A DNA stretch of 64,000 nt from Tepidimonas fonticaldi (GTDB taxonomy: Bacteria; Pseudomonadota; Gammaproteobacteria; Burkholderiales; Burkholderiaceae_C). A program made the translations under genes and the position numbers. Below, piece by piece: positions 46,885-55,141 of the stretch. Every line of letters starts with the position of its first letter. The first letter of the stretch is position 1. The stretch covers positions 45,589 to 109,588 of the forward strand of contig NZ_VJOO01000008.1 in NCBI RefSeq assembly GCF_007556755.1, in the 5' to 3' direction. The notes beneath the pieces were generated by a model. That model ran no database searches. It was not told the DNA's origin and saw only the letters and a list, made by a program, of their open reading frames with translations.

Positions 46885-48294
46885 ATGGCCATCTCCTCCC
46901 CCGGCGTGGGCAGCGGCCTCGACGTCAACAGCATCGTCTCGCAGTTGGTGGCACTGGAGCGCAAGCCGATCGCCAACATCCAGTCGCAAATTGGGTCGCT
47001 GCAGTCCAGCGTCTCGGCTTGGGGGCAAATCAAGGCTGGTCTGGCCAAGTTGCAGGACGCCGCCGGCAAGCTCGCAACGGCGTCGACGTGGCAGGCCCTG
47101 CGCGCGCAGTCCAGCGCGCCAGATTCTGTTTCGGTCTCTGCGCAGACCGGCGCTGTCAGCGGCCAGTACACCGTGCAGATTCAGGCTCTGGCCCAGGCCC
47201 AGAGCACCCGCACCATGGCCTTCAATCTCGGCGAACAGATCGGCGAAGCGGGGCGGCTGGAGATATCGTCTGGCCAATGGAGCGGAGGCCTCTTCACCCC
47301 GGGCAGCGGCAGTCCGGTCAGCATCTCGATTGCCGCAACCGACACCTTGAGTACGATCGCCAGCAAGATCAACACCGCTGATGCAGGCGTGCGCGCGGTG
47401 GTGGTCCGCAGCGGCAACGAGGAGCGTTTGGTACTGCGGGGCACGAACACGGGGCAGACCAATGGGTTCGAGATCCGTGCTTTCGACACCGCAAACAATC
47501 TCGTCACGGATACGAGCACGGGTATCGGCCGGCTGGCCTTCTTTGAAGATGGCGGCGGACCGGTTGGCCAGACACTCGTGCAGAACGCCGCAGATGCTCA
47601 AGCGACCGTCGAGGGGATTGCGGTCGCCTCCGCGAGCAATACCTTCGATAACGTACTGTCGGGTGTCTCCTTCACCGCCAATGCCGTCACGTCCCAGCCG
47701 GTAACGCTCACCGTCAGCGATGATCGGGACAGCATGCGCAAGGCCATCGAGGACTTCCGCACCGCCTTCAACGACCTGAGCCGCACCATCCGCGACCTGA
47801 CACGCAGCGATCCGACAGGCCAAGGCAATGGTCCCTTGCGCGGCGACTCTGCCGCTATAGGCATTCTGACGATGTTGCGCCGTTATGTGTCCGACACGGT
47901 CAGCGGCAACACCCCTGCCACGCTGAACGAAGCAGGCGTGTCCTTCGACCGCAATGGGCAGTTGGTCACCGACGCGACCCGGCTGGATGCGGCATTGGCC
48001 AACCCCCAGGGTCTCGCCGGTCTGTTTGGCAACGGCGGCGTGGGAGAACGGCTGCGCAACTTTGCACGGGATGCGCTCACAGCCAGTGGGTCCGCCAGCG
48101 CGCGCGAACGCAGTCTGCAAGACACGATCAAACGCAAAAACCAGGAGATCGACCGCATCAACGAACGCGTCCAGCGCACAGAAACGGCACTGCGCGCGCA
48201 GTACACCATGTTGGATACGAAGATGGCGGGCTACAGTGGCCTGAGCAGCTTTATCAACCAACAACTGGCGAGTTGGAGCGCGAACAAACGCTGA
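46885..48294 (+). CDS. fliD: Flagellar filament cap protein FliD
   Basis: A 469-residue hook-associated protein 2 (E. coli 468). The N-terminal SPGVGSGLDVNSIVSQLVALERKP and the FliD_N fold to about residue 100 are typical; QTGAVSGQYTVQIQALAQAQS and the C-terminal FliD_C block VSFTANAVTSQPVTLTVSDDRDSMRKAIEDFRTAFNDL follow, with coiled coil RKNQEIDRINERVQRTETALRAQYTMLD at the end. The cap sits on the filament tip and guides flagellin folding. AAGGAG precedes the ATG. Unlike most relatives it is not next to fliS and lies between two flagellins. Confidence 0.95.
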   Translation: MAISSPGVGSGLDVNSIVSQLVALERKPIANIQSQIGSLQSSVSAWGQIKAGLAKLQDAAGKLATASTWQALRAQSSAPDSVSVSAQTGAVSGQYTVQIQALAQAQSTRTMAFNLGEQIGEAGRLEISSGQWSGGLFTPGSGSPVSISIAATDTLSTIASKINTADAGVRAVVVRSGNEERLVLRGTNTGQTNGFEIRAFDTANNLVTDTSTGIGRLAFFEDGGGPVGQTLVQNAADAQATVEGIAVASASNTFDNVLSGVSFTANAVTSQPVTLTVSDDRDSMRKAIEDFRTAFNDLSRTIRDLTRSDPTGQGNGPLRGDSAAIGILTMLRRYVSDTVSGNTPATLNEAGVSFDRNGQLVTDATRLDAALANPQGLAGLFGNGGVGERLRNFARDALTASGSASARERSLQDTIKRKNQEIDRINERVQRTETALRAQYTMLDTKMAGYSGLSSFINQQLASWSANKR

Positions 48295-48314
48295 CGCTCG
48301 GAAATAGGCACGCT

Positions 48315-48344
48315 AAGCCCCGTTAATCGGGGCTTTGTTTTTTT
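48315..48344 (+). terminator. Rho-independent terminator of fliD
   Basis: A perfect 8-bp stem AAGCCCCG/CGGGGCTT with a 5-base loop TTAAT is followed by TGTTTTTTT, 20 bases after the fliD stop. It overlaps the -35 region predicted for the next flagellin promoter. Confidence 0.85.
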
Positions 48345-48359
48345 CTGGCTCGCCGATGA
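48333..48359 (+). promoter_or_regulatory. Candidate sigma-28 promoter of the second flagellin gene
   Basis: GCCGATGA (7 of 8 match) is preceded by CTTTGTTT (about half match) at the right 11-base spacing. The -35 falls in the T-run of the fliD terminator. The start would be about 70 bases before the ATG. Confidence 0.45.
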
Positions 48360-48439
48360 TCACAACCATGGAGGCGCTGGACGGGCCCCAACCGCACGCC
48401 AGGCCACTGATTCCCTGGAACCACCGCTAGGAGCGCACC

Positions 48440-49282
48440 ATGGCCCTGACCATCAACACCAACGTGATGTCGCTGAACGCGCAGCGCAACACCGTCAACA
48501 ACATGCAGTCGCTGCAGACCACGATGGCTCGCCTGTCGTCCGGCCTGCGAGTCAACACCGCCAAGGACGATGCCGCCGGCCTCGGCATCGCCGAGCGCAT
48601 GAACAGCCAAGCCCGCGGCATGACCGTCGCCCTGCAAAACACGGGCGATGCGCTCTCGATGGTGGAAGTCATCGACGGGGCGCTGTCCTCCGTAACCGAT
48701 GTCCTGCAGCGCATGCGCGACCTGGCACTGCGCGCTGGCAATGGAACGAACGGCGGGGCAGAGCGGCTCAATATCAACCAAGAATTCCGCCAGCTCTCTC
48801 AGGAACTCGTGCGGGTGCAAAACCAGACGAGCTTCAACGGGCGCGCCGTTTTGGGCTCACAGGCTGGCTCGTTCGTTTTCCAAATCGGTGCGCAAGGCGG
48901 CCAGACGATCAGTTTCAACCTGACGTCGCTCGCCGGCCTGTCCGGTGTGAGCGGTGCGATGACCTCCGGGTTCTCGATCGCTTCGAATGCGACTCCATCC
49001 AACATCGCGTCGATTCTGGGCACTCTGGACACTGCCATCCAGGGCATCGTTGCCCGCCGTGCCGAACTCGGCGCCTACATGAGCCGGTTCGAGAACATCA
49101 TGACCAACCTGCGCGTCGGCATCGAGAAGCAGCAGGCCGCCCGCGGCCGCATCATGGACGCCGACTTTGCCGCCGAGACCGCGAACCTCAGCCGCACGCA
49201 GATCCTGCAGCAAGCCGGCACCGCCATGATCGCCCAGGCCAACCAGCTGCCGCAGAACGTGCTGCGGCTGCTGCAAGGTTGA
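48440..49282 (+). CDS. fliC: Flagellin (second copy)
   Basis: A 280-residue flagellin nearly identical to the first at both ends, with the same INTNV, LNAQRNTVNNMQSLQ and DADFAAETANLSRTQILQQAG blocks, and differing mainly at residues 120-200 (RVQNQTSFNGRAVLGSQAGSF, GVSGAMTSGFSIAS). An exact 50-base stretch is shared with the first copy. Ribosome site AGGAG is 7 bases upstream of the ATG. Like the first it lacks D2/D3. A GC-rich hairpin follows and overlaps the end of legF on the other strand. Confidence 0.97.
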   Translation: MALTINTNVMSLNAQRNTVNNMQSLQTTMARLSSGLRVNTAKDDAAGLGIAERMNSQARGMTVALQNTGDALSMVEVIDGALSSVTDVLQRMRDLALRAGNGTNGGAERLNINQEFRQLSQELVRVQNQTSFNGRAVLGSQAGSFVFQIGAQGGQTISFNLTSLAGLSGVSGAMTSGFSIASNATPSNIASILGTLDTAIQGIVARRAELGAYMSRFENIMTNLRVGIEKQQAARGRIMDADFAAETANLSRTQILQQAGTAMIAQANQLPQNVLRLLQG

Positions 49283-49306
49283 CGTCGCGCATCGGCGGCG
49301 GCACAC

Positions 49307-50020
49307 TCACGCGCCGCCGTCGTGCCGCAGCCGCTCGCGCAACAGGCATGCCGCGATCGTCAGATCCAGCGGTGTGTCGATGTCGATGGAGCGCTCGGGC
49401 GGCATCACGTACGCCACCGTCTCGTCCGTCAGGAACGACCGGGTACGCCGCAGCCAGTCGGCGCGGGCCACGTACACCGCCCCATTGAGCGCGTAGAGCA
49501 GCGGCGCATCCTGCCGCCGCTGTGGGCGCTCCCCCTCGGGGAGGAACGAGCGCAGTCGGCCTTCGCCGGACATGCGGAACATCCACCACGGCGGCGTCGC
49601 GGCCTCGGTGACGCTGACGCAGGCCGGCGCGCCCTTTTCCTGACAGAGCGCGAACGCCGCATCGATGTCCCGCGCCGTGCGCAGCGGCGACGTCGGCTGC
49701 AGCAGCGCCACCCACGTCACGCCAGGCAGTTGCTGCAGCGCGTGCAGCACCACGTCGATGCCGGGCGTCTCATCGCGCGCGAGCTCCGCCGGCCGCACGA
49801 ACGGCGTCTGCGCCACCCATGCGCGCGCGACGTCGAGGATCCCTGCGTCGTCGGACGAGACCACCACCCGGTCGATGCAGGCCGCCTGGCGGGCCGCCTC
49901 GATGGTCCAGGCGATCAGCGGCTTGCCGGCCACCTCCCGGACGTTCTTGCCCGGCACGCCCTTGCTGCCCCCGCGCGCGGGAATCAGGGCGAGCACGGTT
50001 CCGCCGGCTGCGTCAGCCAC
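49307..50020 (-). CDS. legF: CMP-N,N'-diacetyllegionaminic acid synthase
   Basis: A 237-residue CMP-nonulosonate cytidylyltransferase (NeuA family). The CTP-binding loop is ALIPARGGSKGVPGKNVREVAGKPLI, followed by VVVSSDDAGI, ETPGIDVVLHAL, LLQPTSPLRTARDID and the C-terminal DIDTPLDLTIA. It activates the finished sugar with CTP. Its start is a GTG overlapping the PtmE-type gene by 8 bases. Legionaminate rather than sialate is inferred from the legB/legC genes in the same operon. It converges on the second flagellin gene. Confidence 0.9.
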   Translation of the reverse strand: MADAAGGTVLALIPARGGSKGVPGKNVREVAGKPLIAWTIEAARQAACIDRVVVSSDDAGILDVARAWVAQTPFVRPAELARDETPGIDVVLHALQQLPGVTWVALLQPTSPLRTARDIDAAFALCQEKGAPACVSVTEAATPPWWMFRMSGEGRLRSFLPEGERPQRRQDAPLLYALNGAVYVARADWLRRTRSFLTDETVAYVMPPERSIDIDTPLDLTIAACLLRERLRHDGGA

Positions 50021-51074
50021 GTTCGATCACCCGCAGCGCGTCGCGCTGCGCGAGTTCGAAGTCCCCCGGGCGACCGATGTCCAGCCAGTACTCGTGCACC
50101 GGGAACATGCGCACCTCCCGGCCGGCCTCGATCTGGCGCTTCAGCAAGTCGGGCATGTCCAGGCGGACGTGCGGCTCCACCGCATGCACCACCTGCGGCG
50201 CCAGCACGTAGATGCCGGCGGCGACGAAGAAGTGGTGCACCGGCTTTTCGATGATGTTGGTGACGCGCTGCTCGTCGTGCTCGATCACGCCGTACGGCAC
50301 CTGAAAGTCGTACTGGCGGGTGCAGACGGTGGCCGCCGGGGTGTGGCGGTCGTGATCCTGCAGCAGGGCCTCGTAGTTGATGCGCGTCATGATGTCGCCG
50401 TTGACGACGATCAGCGGGCGCTGCACGGCTTCCTTCGGCAACAGCCCCAGCGCCCCGGCGGTGCCCAGCGGTGTCTCCTCGTGCACATACTGGATCGTCA
50501 CGCCCCAGCGGCTGCCATCCTGAAAGTGCTGGATGACCTTCTCGCGCAGGTAGTGCACGGAGATGTAGAAACGGTAGAAACCGTAGTCGACCAGATCCTG
50601 CAGGATGTGCTCCAGCATCGGCCGCCCGCCCACGGGCAACATCGGCTTGGGGCAATCGTCGGTCAGCGGCCGCAGGCGCGTCCCGAACCCCCCGGCCATC
50701 AGGAACACCGGGTTTTCCAGCCGCGGGCGCTTGAGCAGGTCGGTCAAGGTCTCCAGCCCGACCAGCATGCCGTCCTCGCCCACGATCGGCACCTGCAGCA
50801 CCTGCGCGCTGCCCAGCAGGCGCAGCGCCTCCTCTCGCCCATAGCCCGGCCGCAGCACGCGCGGCTGCGGGTTCATCACCTCCGCCACGGGCGCGTCCAG
50901 GCTCAGGTGGCGCAGGATGCCGCGGCGCACGTCGCCGTCGGTGACGGTGCCCAGCAGCCGCCCGGCCTCGTCCACAACCAGCGCGATGCGCTTGGCACCG
51001 CGGTCGATTACCTCGATGGCGCGCCGGATGGTGTCGTCGCGCCGCAAAAGCAGGTCCTGCCAGTCACCGATCAT
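50013..51074 (-). CDS. ptmE: CBS-domain nucleotidyltransferase, probable glucosamine-1-phosphate guanylyltransferase (PtmE type)
   Basis: A 353-residue protein in two parts. Residues 1-120 are a pair of CBS domains (RAIEVIDRGAKRIALVVDEAGRLLGTVTDGDVRRGIL, VLQVPIVGEDGMLVGLETLTDLL). Residues 125-350 are an NTP-transferase with FLMAGGFGTRLRPLTDDCPKPMLPVGGRPMLEH and INYEALLQDH, ending in the substrate block EYWLDIGRPGDFELA. C. jejuni PtmE has this layout and makes GDP-glucosamine for legionaminic acid. The start ATG overlaps the legH stop as ATGA. A longer upstream frame exists but lies in legH. Confidence 0.85.
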   Translation of the reverse strand: MIGDWQDLLLRRDDTIRRAIEVIDRGAKRIALVVDEAGRLLGTVTDGDVRRGILRHLSLDAPVAEVMNPQPRVLRPGYGREEALRLLGSAQVLQVPIVGEDGMLVGLETLTDLLKRPRLENPVFLMAGGFGTRLRPLTDDCPKPMLPVGGRPMLEHILQDLVDYGFYRFYISVHYLREKVIQHFQDGSRWGVTIQYVHEETPLGTAGALGLLPKEAVQRPLIVVNGDIMTRINYEALLQDHDRHTPAATVCTRQYDFQVPYGVIEHDEQRVTNIIEKPVHHFFVAAGIYVLAPQVVHAVEPHVRLDMPDLLKRQIEAGREVRMFPVHEYWLDIGRPGDFELAQRDALRVIERG

Positions 51075-51718
51075 GCCTCGTCCTCCACCGCCTTGAGCGG
51101 CTGCCCCGAAATGTAGCGGCACCGCGGCGGCACGTCCCGCCGCACGACAGCCCCGGCGGCTACTTCGGCGCCTTCGCCAACGGTCACGCCGGGCAGCACC
51201 ACCGCCCCGGCGCCGATGAAGGCCCGCGCTCCGACCTGCACGTCACCGCACAGGATCGCGCCGGGAGCGACGTGCGCCCCCTCGCCGATCGCGCAGTCGT
51301 GATCCACCCGCGCGCCGGTGTTGAGCAGCACCCCGGCGCCGAGACGCACCCCCGGCTGCACGATCGCGCCGGCCATGACCTGCACCGCCCCGGCCACCTC
51401 GGCGGCCTGCGACACCACCGCCGCCGGATGCACCAGCGCCGGCATCCGCAGCCCCAGCCCCCGGAGCCGCTCGAAAACCGCCTGCCGGCGCGACCGGCGA
51501 CCGGGTACCAGGCCGACACCGATCGCAAACAGGCACGCGCGTGCCTGCGGCTGCTCCAGCCAGGCATCATCGCCGAGCACCGGCAGGCCGTGCCAGTCCG
51601 CGCCGGCGGGCCGCCCAGGCATCAACACCCCGAGAACCGGTCGGCCAAGGCTGCGCAGCACGTCCAGCACCACCCGCGCATGCCCGCCTCCGCCGAGGAT
51701 GACGAACGGATCACTCAT
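51071..51718 (-). CDS. legH: LegH/PglD-type sugar N-acetyltransferase
   Basis: A 215-residue protein. The N-terminal nucleotide-binding domain FVILGGGGHARVVLDVLRSLG is followed by a left-handed beta helix (HPAAVVSQAAEVAGAVQVMAGAIVQPGVRLGAG, NTGARVDHDCAIGEGAHVAPGAILCGDVQVGARAFIGAGAVVLPG). The His of VDHDCAIGEGAHV is the catalytic base in PglD. It would acetylate the 4-amino group of the UDP/GDP-diamino sugar. It overlaps legI and the PtmE-type gene by 8 and 4 bases. Confidence 0.85.
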   Translation of the reverse strand: MSDPFVILGGGGHARVVLDVLRSLGRPVLGVLMPGRPAGADWHGLPVLGDDAWLEQPQARACLFAIGVGLVPGRRSRRQAVFERLRGLGLRMPALVHPAAVVSQAAEVAGAVQVMAGAIVQPGVRLGAGVLLNTGARVDHDCAIGEGAHVAPGAILCGDVQVGARAFIGAGAVVLPGVTVGEGAEVAAGAVVRRDVPPRCRYISGQPLKAVEDEA

Positions 51719-52808
51719 CCAGCAGATCTCCGGCGGCGTAGTCGCGCGACGCCACCCGCCCGATCACGTCCCAGTACGCCATCGGCGGCATGCCGGTGCC
51801 GGGCCGCATCACCGCGACGTCCTCCGCGCCGAGCACATGCCCGGCGCGGATCGCCCGACGGGCGACCAGGCTCTTGCGCGCCACCGCCGCCGTGGCCAGC
51901 TCGGCGGGCTGCGGCCGCTTGATGCCATCCCCCAGCGCCGCCGAGACCGTGCGCACACCGGCCACCAGACGCGCCAGCTCCGGCGGTTCCAGCGACGCCG
52001 CATGGTCCGGGCCCGGCAGCGTGCGATCCAGCGTGAAGTGCTTCTCGAGCACGCGGGCGCCACGCGCGACGGCGGCCAGCGCCACCTCGATGCCGAGCGT
52101 GTGGTCCGAGTACCCCACCGGCAGGCCGAAGGCGGCCGCCATGGCGTCCATCGCGCGCAGGTTGACCGCCTCGGCTGCGGCCGGGTAGTCGCTGGTGCAG
52201 TGCAGCAGGGTCACCCCACGACGCAGCGTCGCCTGACCTTCAGGCGACGCGTAGGCGGCCCGGAACGCGGCCGGGCCCGGCCGCTCCTGCGCGCCGGCGA
52301 TGCGCCCGAAAGCGATCACGCCGAGCGCCTGCTCGACCTCCGCCAGCGTCGCCATGCCGGTGGAGACGATCAGCTCGGCCCCGCTGCGCGCGTGCTGCAG
52401 CAGAAACGGCGCGTTGGTCAGTTCGCCGGACGGAATCTTCAGCAGCGTGAGACCAAGCTCGTCGACCAGCAGGCGCAGGCTCGGCTCGTCGAACGCCGTG
52501 GACAGAAACCGCAGCCCGCGCTGCTCGGCATGCGCCTTCAGTTCCCGGTGCAGCGCCGCCGGCAGCTCCAGCCGGCGCAACATGGCCTGCTGGGACTCCC
52601 CGGCCCCGGTGGTGCGCTGCTGGTAGGCGGCCTTCGGCGCATCGGCGGTGACTAGGCTGTCGGCCCGGAAGGTCTGGAACTTGACCACGTCCGCCCCCGC
52701 CTGCGCGGCCACCTCGACGAGCCGGAACGCCCAGTCGGGACGACCATTGTGGTTGACGCCGGCCTCGGCGATCACCAGCACCGGCTCCGGAGCCTTCACT
52801 TCATCCAT
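51711..52808 (-). CDS. legI: N,N'-diacetyllegionaminic acid synthase (NeuB family)
   Basis: A 365-residue TIM-barrel synthase condensing the freed diacetyl-trideoxy-hexose with phosphoenolpyruvate. The opening VLVIAEAGVNHNGRPDWAFRLVEVAAQAGADVVKFQTF is classical, as are LKIPSGELTNAPFL, LHCTSDYPAA, VGYSDHTLGIE and VLEKHFTLDRTLPGPDHAASLEP. The last 70 residues are a SAF antifreeze-like domain ([31 protein letters not shown]). It is fourth of seven in the overlapping operon. Confidence 0.93.
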   Translation of the reverse strand: MDEVKAPEPVLVIAEAGVNHNGRPDWAFRLVEVAAQAGADVVKFQTFRADSLVTADAPKAAYQQRTTGAGESQQAMLRRLELPAALHRELKAHAEQRGLRFLSTAFDEPSLRLLVDELGLTLLKIPSGELTNAPFLLQHARSGAELIVSTGMATLAEVEQALGVIAFGRIAGAQERPGPAAFRAAYASPEGQATLRRGVTLLHCTSDYPAAAEAVNLRAMDAMAAAFGLPVGYSDHTLGIEVALAAVARGARVLEKHFTLDRTLPGPDHAASLEPPELARLVAGVRTVSAALGDGIKRPQPAELATAAVARKSLVARRAIRAGHVLGAEDVAVMRPGTGMPPMAYWDVIGRVASRDYAAGDLLDE

Positions 52809-53976
52809 CGGTCACTCCCGGCAGGTCATGAAAGGGCTTGCGCAGCAGAGCTCGCGGATCGACCTCGCGCAACACCCGCAGGATACGGGCCGCGACGTGC
52901 CCGTCGCCATAGGGGTTGCGCACCTCGCGCAGCGTCGCGCGGAAGGCCGGGTCGAGGGCCCGCCGGATCGCCGCCTCGATGTCGGACCGGCGCGGCGCGC
53001 AGTCGATCACGCTGGCCGCACGCAGCCGGCCGCGCTGGCGGTCGCCGATGTTGACGGTGGCGCAACCGGCGCTGGGCGCCTCGATGATGCCGCTGGAAGA
53101 GTTGCCAACCACCGCCTGCACGTGGCGCAGCAGCGACAGGTAGCGTTGCTGGCCGAGCGAGGCGAACAGACGACAGCGCTGCGAATGACGAGCCACGTAC
53201 TCCTCCAGGAGCGGGATGATGGCCGCCCCGCCCGGATCGGCATTCGGCATCGTAAAGACGATGTGCGCCTGACCGAACGAATCCAGCGCCGCCAGCAGCT
53301 CGCGGCACTGGTCGGCCGGACTGCCCTCGTCCAGCGTCGCAGGATGGAAGGTCACGAGCAACGTCGGCTCACCGAGTTCGAAGTCGAGCGCGTGCTCCAG
53401 CTCGCTGCACGACAGCAGGGGCGTGCGTACCCAGTGCTCCAGCCCCGGCGCCCCGACGTTGTGGACCCGCTCGGGCGGCTCCCCCATCTGGATCACCCGG
53501 CGGCGGTACGGCTCGGCCGCGGTAAAGTGCAGCGCCGCGAGCTTGGTGATGGCATGCCGGTAGCCGTCATCCAGCGCGCCTTCGGTGATCTCCCCGCCGT
53601 GCAGGTGCGCGATCGGCAGGCGCAAGGTGAAGGCGGCACAGGCCGCAGCCAGCGCCTCGAAGCGATCCCCGAGGATCACGACCCAGTCCGGCTGCAGGCG
53701 GGCGAACGCATCGGCCAGCCCGGCCGTGCCGGACCCGATCGCCCGCGCCACCGACAGCGGGGCGTCATCTTCCAGCCCCAGATCGACCGTGGCCGCGATG
53801 GGGAAGCCATCGCGCTCGATCACCTCCACCGTGCGGCCGAAACGCGCCATCAGGTGCATGCCGGTGACGACCAGCTGCAGCTCGAAGTCCGGCGCCTCGT
53901 GCAGGTCGTGAATGAGCCAGTACAGCAGGCCGTAGTCCGCCCGGGTGCCGGTGACGACGGCGATGCGGCGCGCCAC
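52801..53976 (-). CDS. legG: UDP/GDP-N,N'-diacetylbacillosamine 2-epimerase (hydrolysing), NeuC family
   Basis: A 391-residue GT-B-fold epimerase that removes the nucleotide and inverts C2. Family blocks: RRIAVVTGTRADYGLLYWLI, VVILGDRFEALAAACAAFTLRLPIAHLHGGEITEGALDD-type segment (GDRFEA and HLHGGEITEG), LAALHFTAAEPYRRRVIQMGE, NVGAPGLEH, VVGNSSSGIIEAPSAG and the NIGDRQRGR end. The start is taken as a GTG with GGGGAG 7 bases upstream; the open frame could also begin at a TTG five codons earlier. It overlaps legI by 8 bases and follows legC by 4 bases. Confidence 0.9.
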   Translation of the reverse strand: MARRIAVVTGTRADYGLLYWLIHDLHEAPDFELQLVVTGMHLMARFGRTVEVIERDGFPIAATVDLGLEDDAPLSVARAIGSGTAGLADAFARLQPDWVVILGDRFEALAAACAAFTLRLPIAHLHGGEITEGALDDGYRHAITKLAALHFTAAEPYRRRVIQMGEPPERVHNVGAPGLEHWVRTPLLSCSELEHALDFELGEPTLLVTFHPATLDEGSPADQCRELLAALDSFGQAHIVFTMPNADPGGAAIIPLLEEYVARHSQRCRLFASLGQQRYLSLLRHVQAVVGNSSSGIIEAPSAGCATVNIGDRQRGRLRAASVIDCAPRRSDIEAAIRRALDPAFRATLREVRNPYGDGHVAARILRVLREVDPRALLRKPFHDLPGVTDG

Positions 53977-53980
53977 GCGT

Positions 53981-55141
53981 TCACTCCCCAAGTCCAGGCA
54001 GTGGCGAGCTCGGCACGTTGACCACGCTGTCGGCCAGCCGATCGGTCAACTCCAGCGCGTCGCGCCGGCAGCGCGCGTACATCGGCAGGCGATGCATCGG
54101 GGTCCACAGCGGCCGCGTCATCACCCCGACCGCGTTGGTGGCCTGCAGGAAAGCGTCGCGCGCGGCCACATCAGGCAGCCGCAGCGCGTTGAGCCAGTAG
54201 TTGCTGCGCGCGCCGGCCGGCTCTGGCAAGAAGTGCCAGCCGTAACGCTGCGCCGCGTGCGCGTAGGCCGCGGCCACCTCGCGCTTGCTGGCCAGCAACG
54301 CCGGCAGACGCTCCATCTGCGCCACGCCGAAGGCGGCGTTCAGGTTCGGCAGGCGGTAGTTGTAACCCACCTCGTCATGCTCGAAGGCCCAGGCGTGCGG
54401 CCGCTTGGCGGTCGTCGTCAGGTGCCGGGCCCGCCGGGCCAAGGCCTCGTCATCGGTGACGATCATGCCGCCGCCACCCGTCGTGATGACCTTGTTGCCG
54501 TTGAAGCTGAACACCCCCAGGCGGCCGAAGGTGCCCGCATGGCGGCCGTGGCGCATGCTGCCGAGCGCCTCGGCCGCGTCCTCCACCAGCGCCAGCCCCC
54601 ATTCGGCGCAGATTTCGGCGATGGCCTCCATGCGCGCGGGGTGACCAAGCGTGTGCATCGGCACGCAGGCGCGCACGGCACGGCCGCTGGCCCGCTCCAC
54701 GCAGGCGCCGTGCCGGACGGTGGCATGCTGGCGCAGCCACGCCTGCAGCGCCCGCGGATCCATGCCGAGCGTCTCCTCCTCCACGTCGACGAACACCGGC
54801 TCCGCCCCGCAGTAGGAGATCGCGTTGGCGGTGGCGACGAACGTCAGCGCCTGGGTCACCACCAGGTCACCGGGCTGGACACCCGCGACCCGCAGCGCCA
54901 CGTGAAGCGCGGCGGTGCCGTTGACGGTGGCCACGGCATGACGCGCCCCCACGAAAGCCGCCACCGCCTCCTCGAACCGGTTCACGAACGCCCCGACGCT
55001 GGAGACGTACGTCGAGTCGATGGCCTCGGCCACCAGTGCCTTCTCGAACGCCCCCATGACCGGGGCATGCAGGGGAACGACGCCCTGCGGCTGGCCGTAC
55101 AGCCCGCGCACGAAGCGGATGAAGGCGTCGACGTCAGACAT
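53981..55141 (-). CDS. legC: LegC family PLP-dependent aminotransferase
   Basis: A 386-residue DegT/DnrJ-type aminotransferase putting the 4-amino group on the 4-keto sugar. The PLP Lys is Lys217 in FSFNGNKVITTGGGGMI; other landmarks are SSVGAFVNRFEEAVAAFVGARHAVATVNGTAALHVAL, TFVATANAISYCGAEPVFVD, VEDAAEALGSM and GYNYRLPNLNAAFGVAQ. The LegC subfamily is indicated by VPLHAPVMGAFEKALVAEAIDSTYVSSVG at the N-terminus. It overlaps legB by 8 bases. Confidence 0.92.
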   Translation of the reverse strand: MSDVDAFIRFVRGLYGQPQGVVPLHAPVMGAFEKALVAEAIDSTYVSSVGAFVNRFEEAVAAFVGARHAVATVNGTAALHVALRVAGVQPGDLVVTQALTFVATANAISYCGAEPVFVDVEEETLGMDPRALQAWLRQHATVRHGACVERASGRAVRACVPMHTLGHPARMEAIAEICAEWGLALVEDAAEALGSMRHGRHAGTFGRLGVFSFNGNKVITTGGGGMIVTDDEALARRARHLTTTAKRPHAWAFEHDEVGYNYRLPNLNAAFGVAQMERLPALLASKREVAAAYAHAAQRYGWHFLPEPAGARSNYWLNALRLPDVAARDAFLQATNAVGVMTRPLWTPMHRLPMYARCRRDALELTDRLADSVVNVPSSPLPGLGE

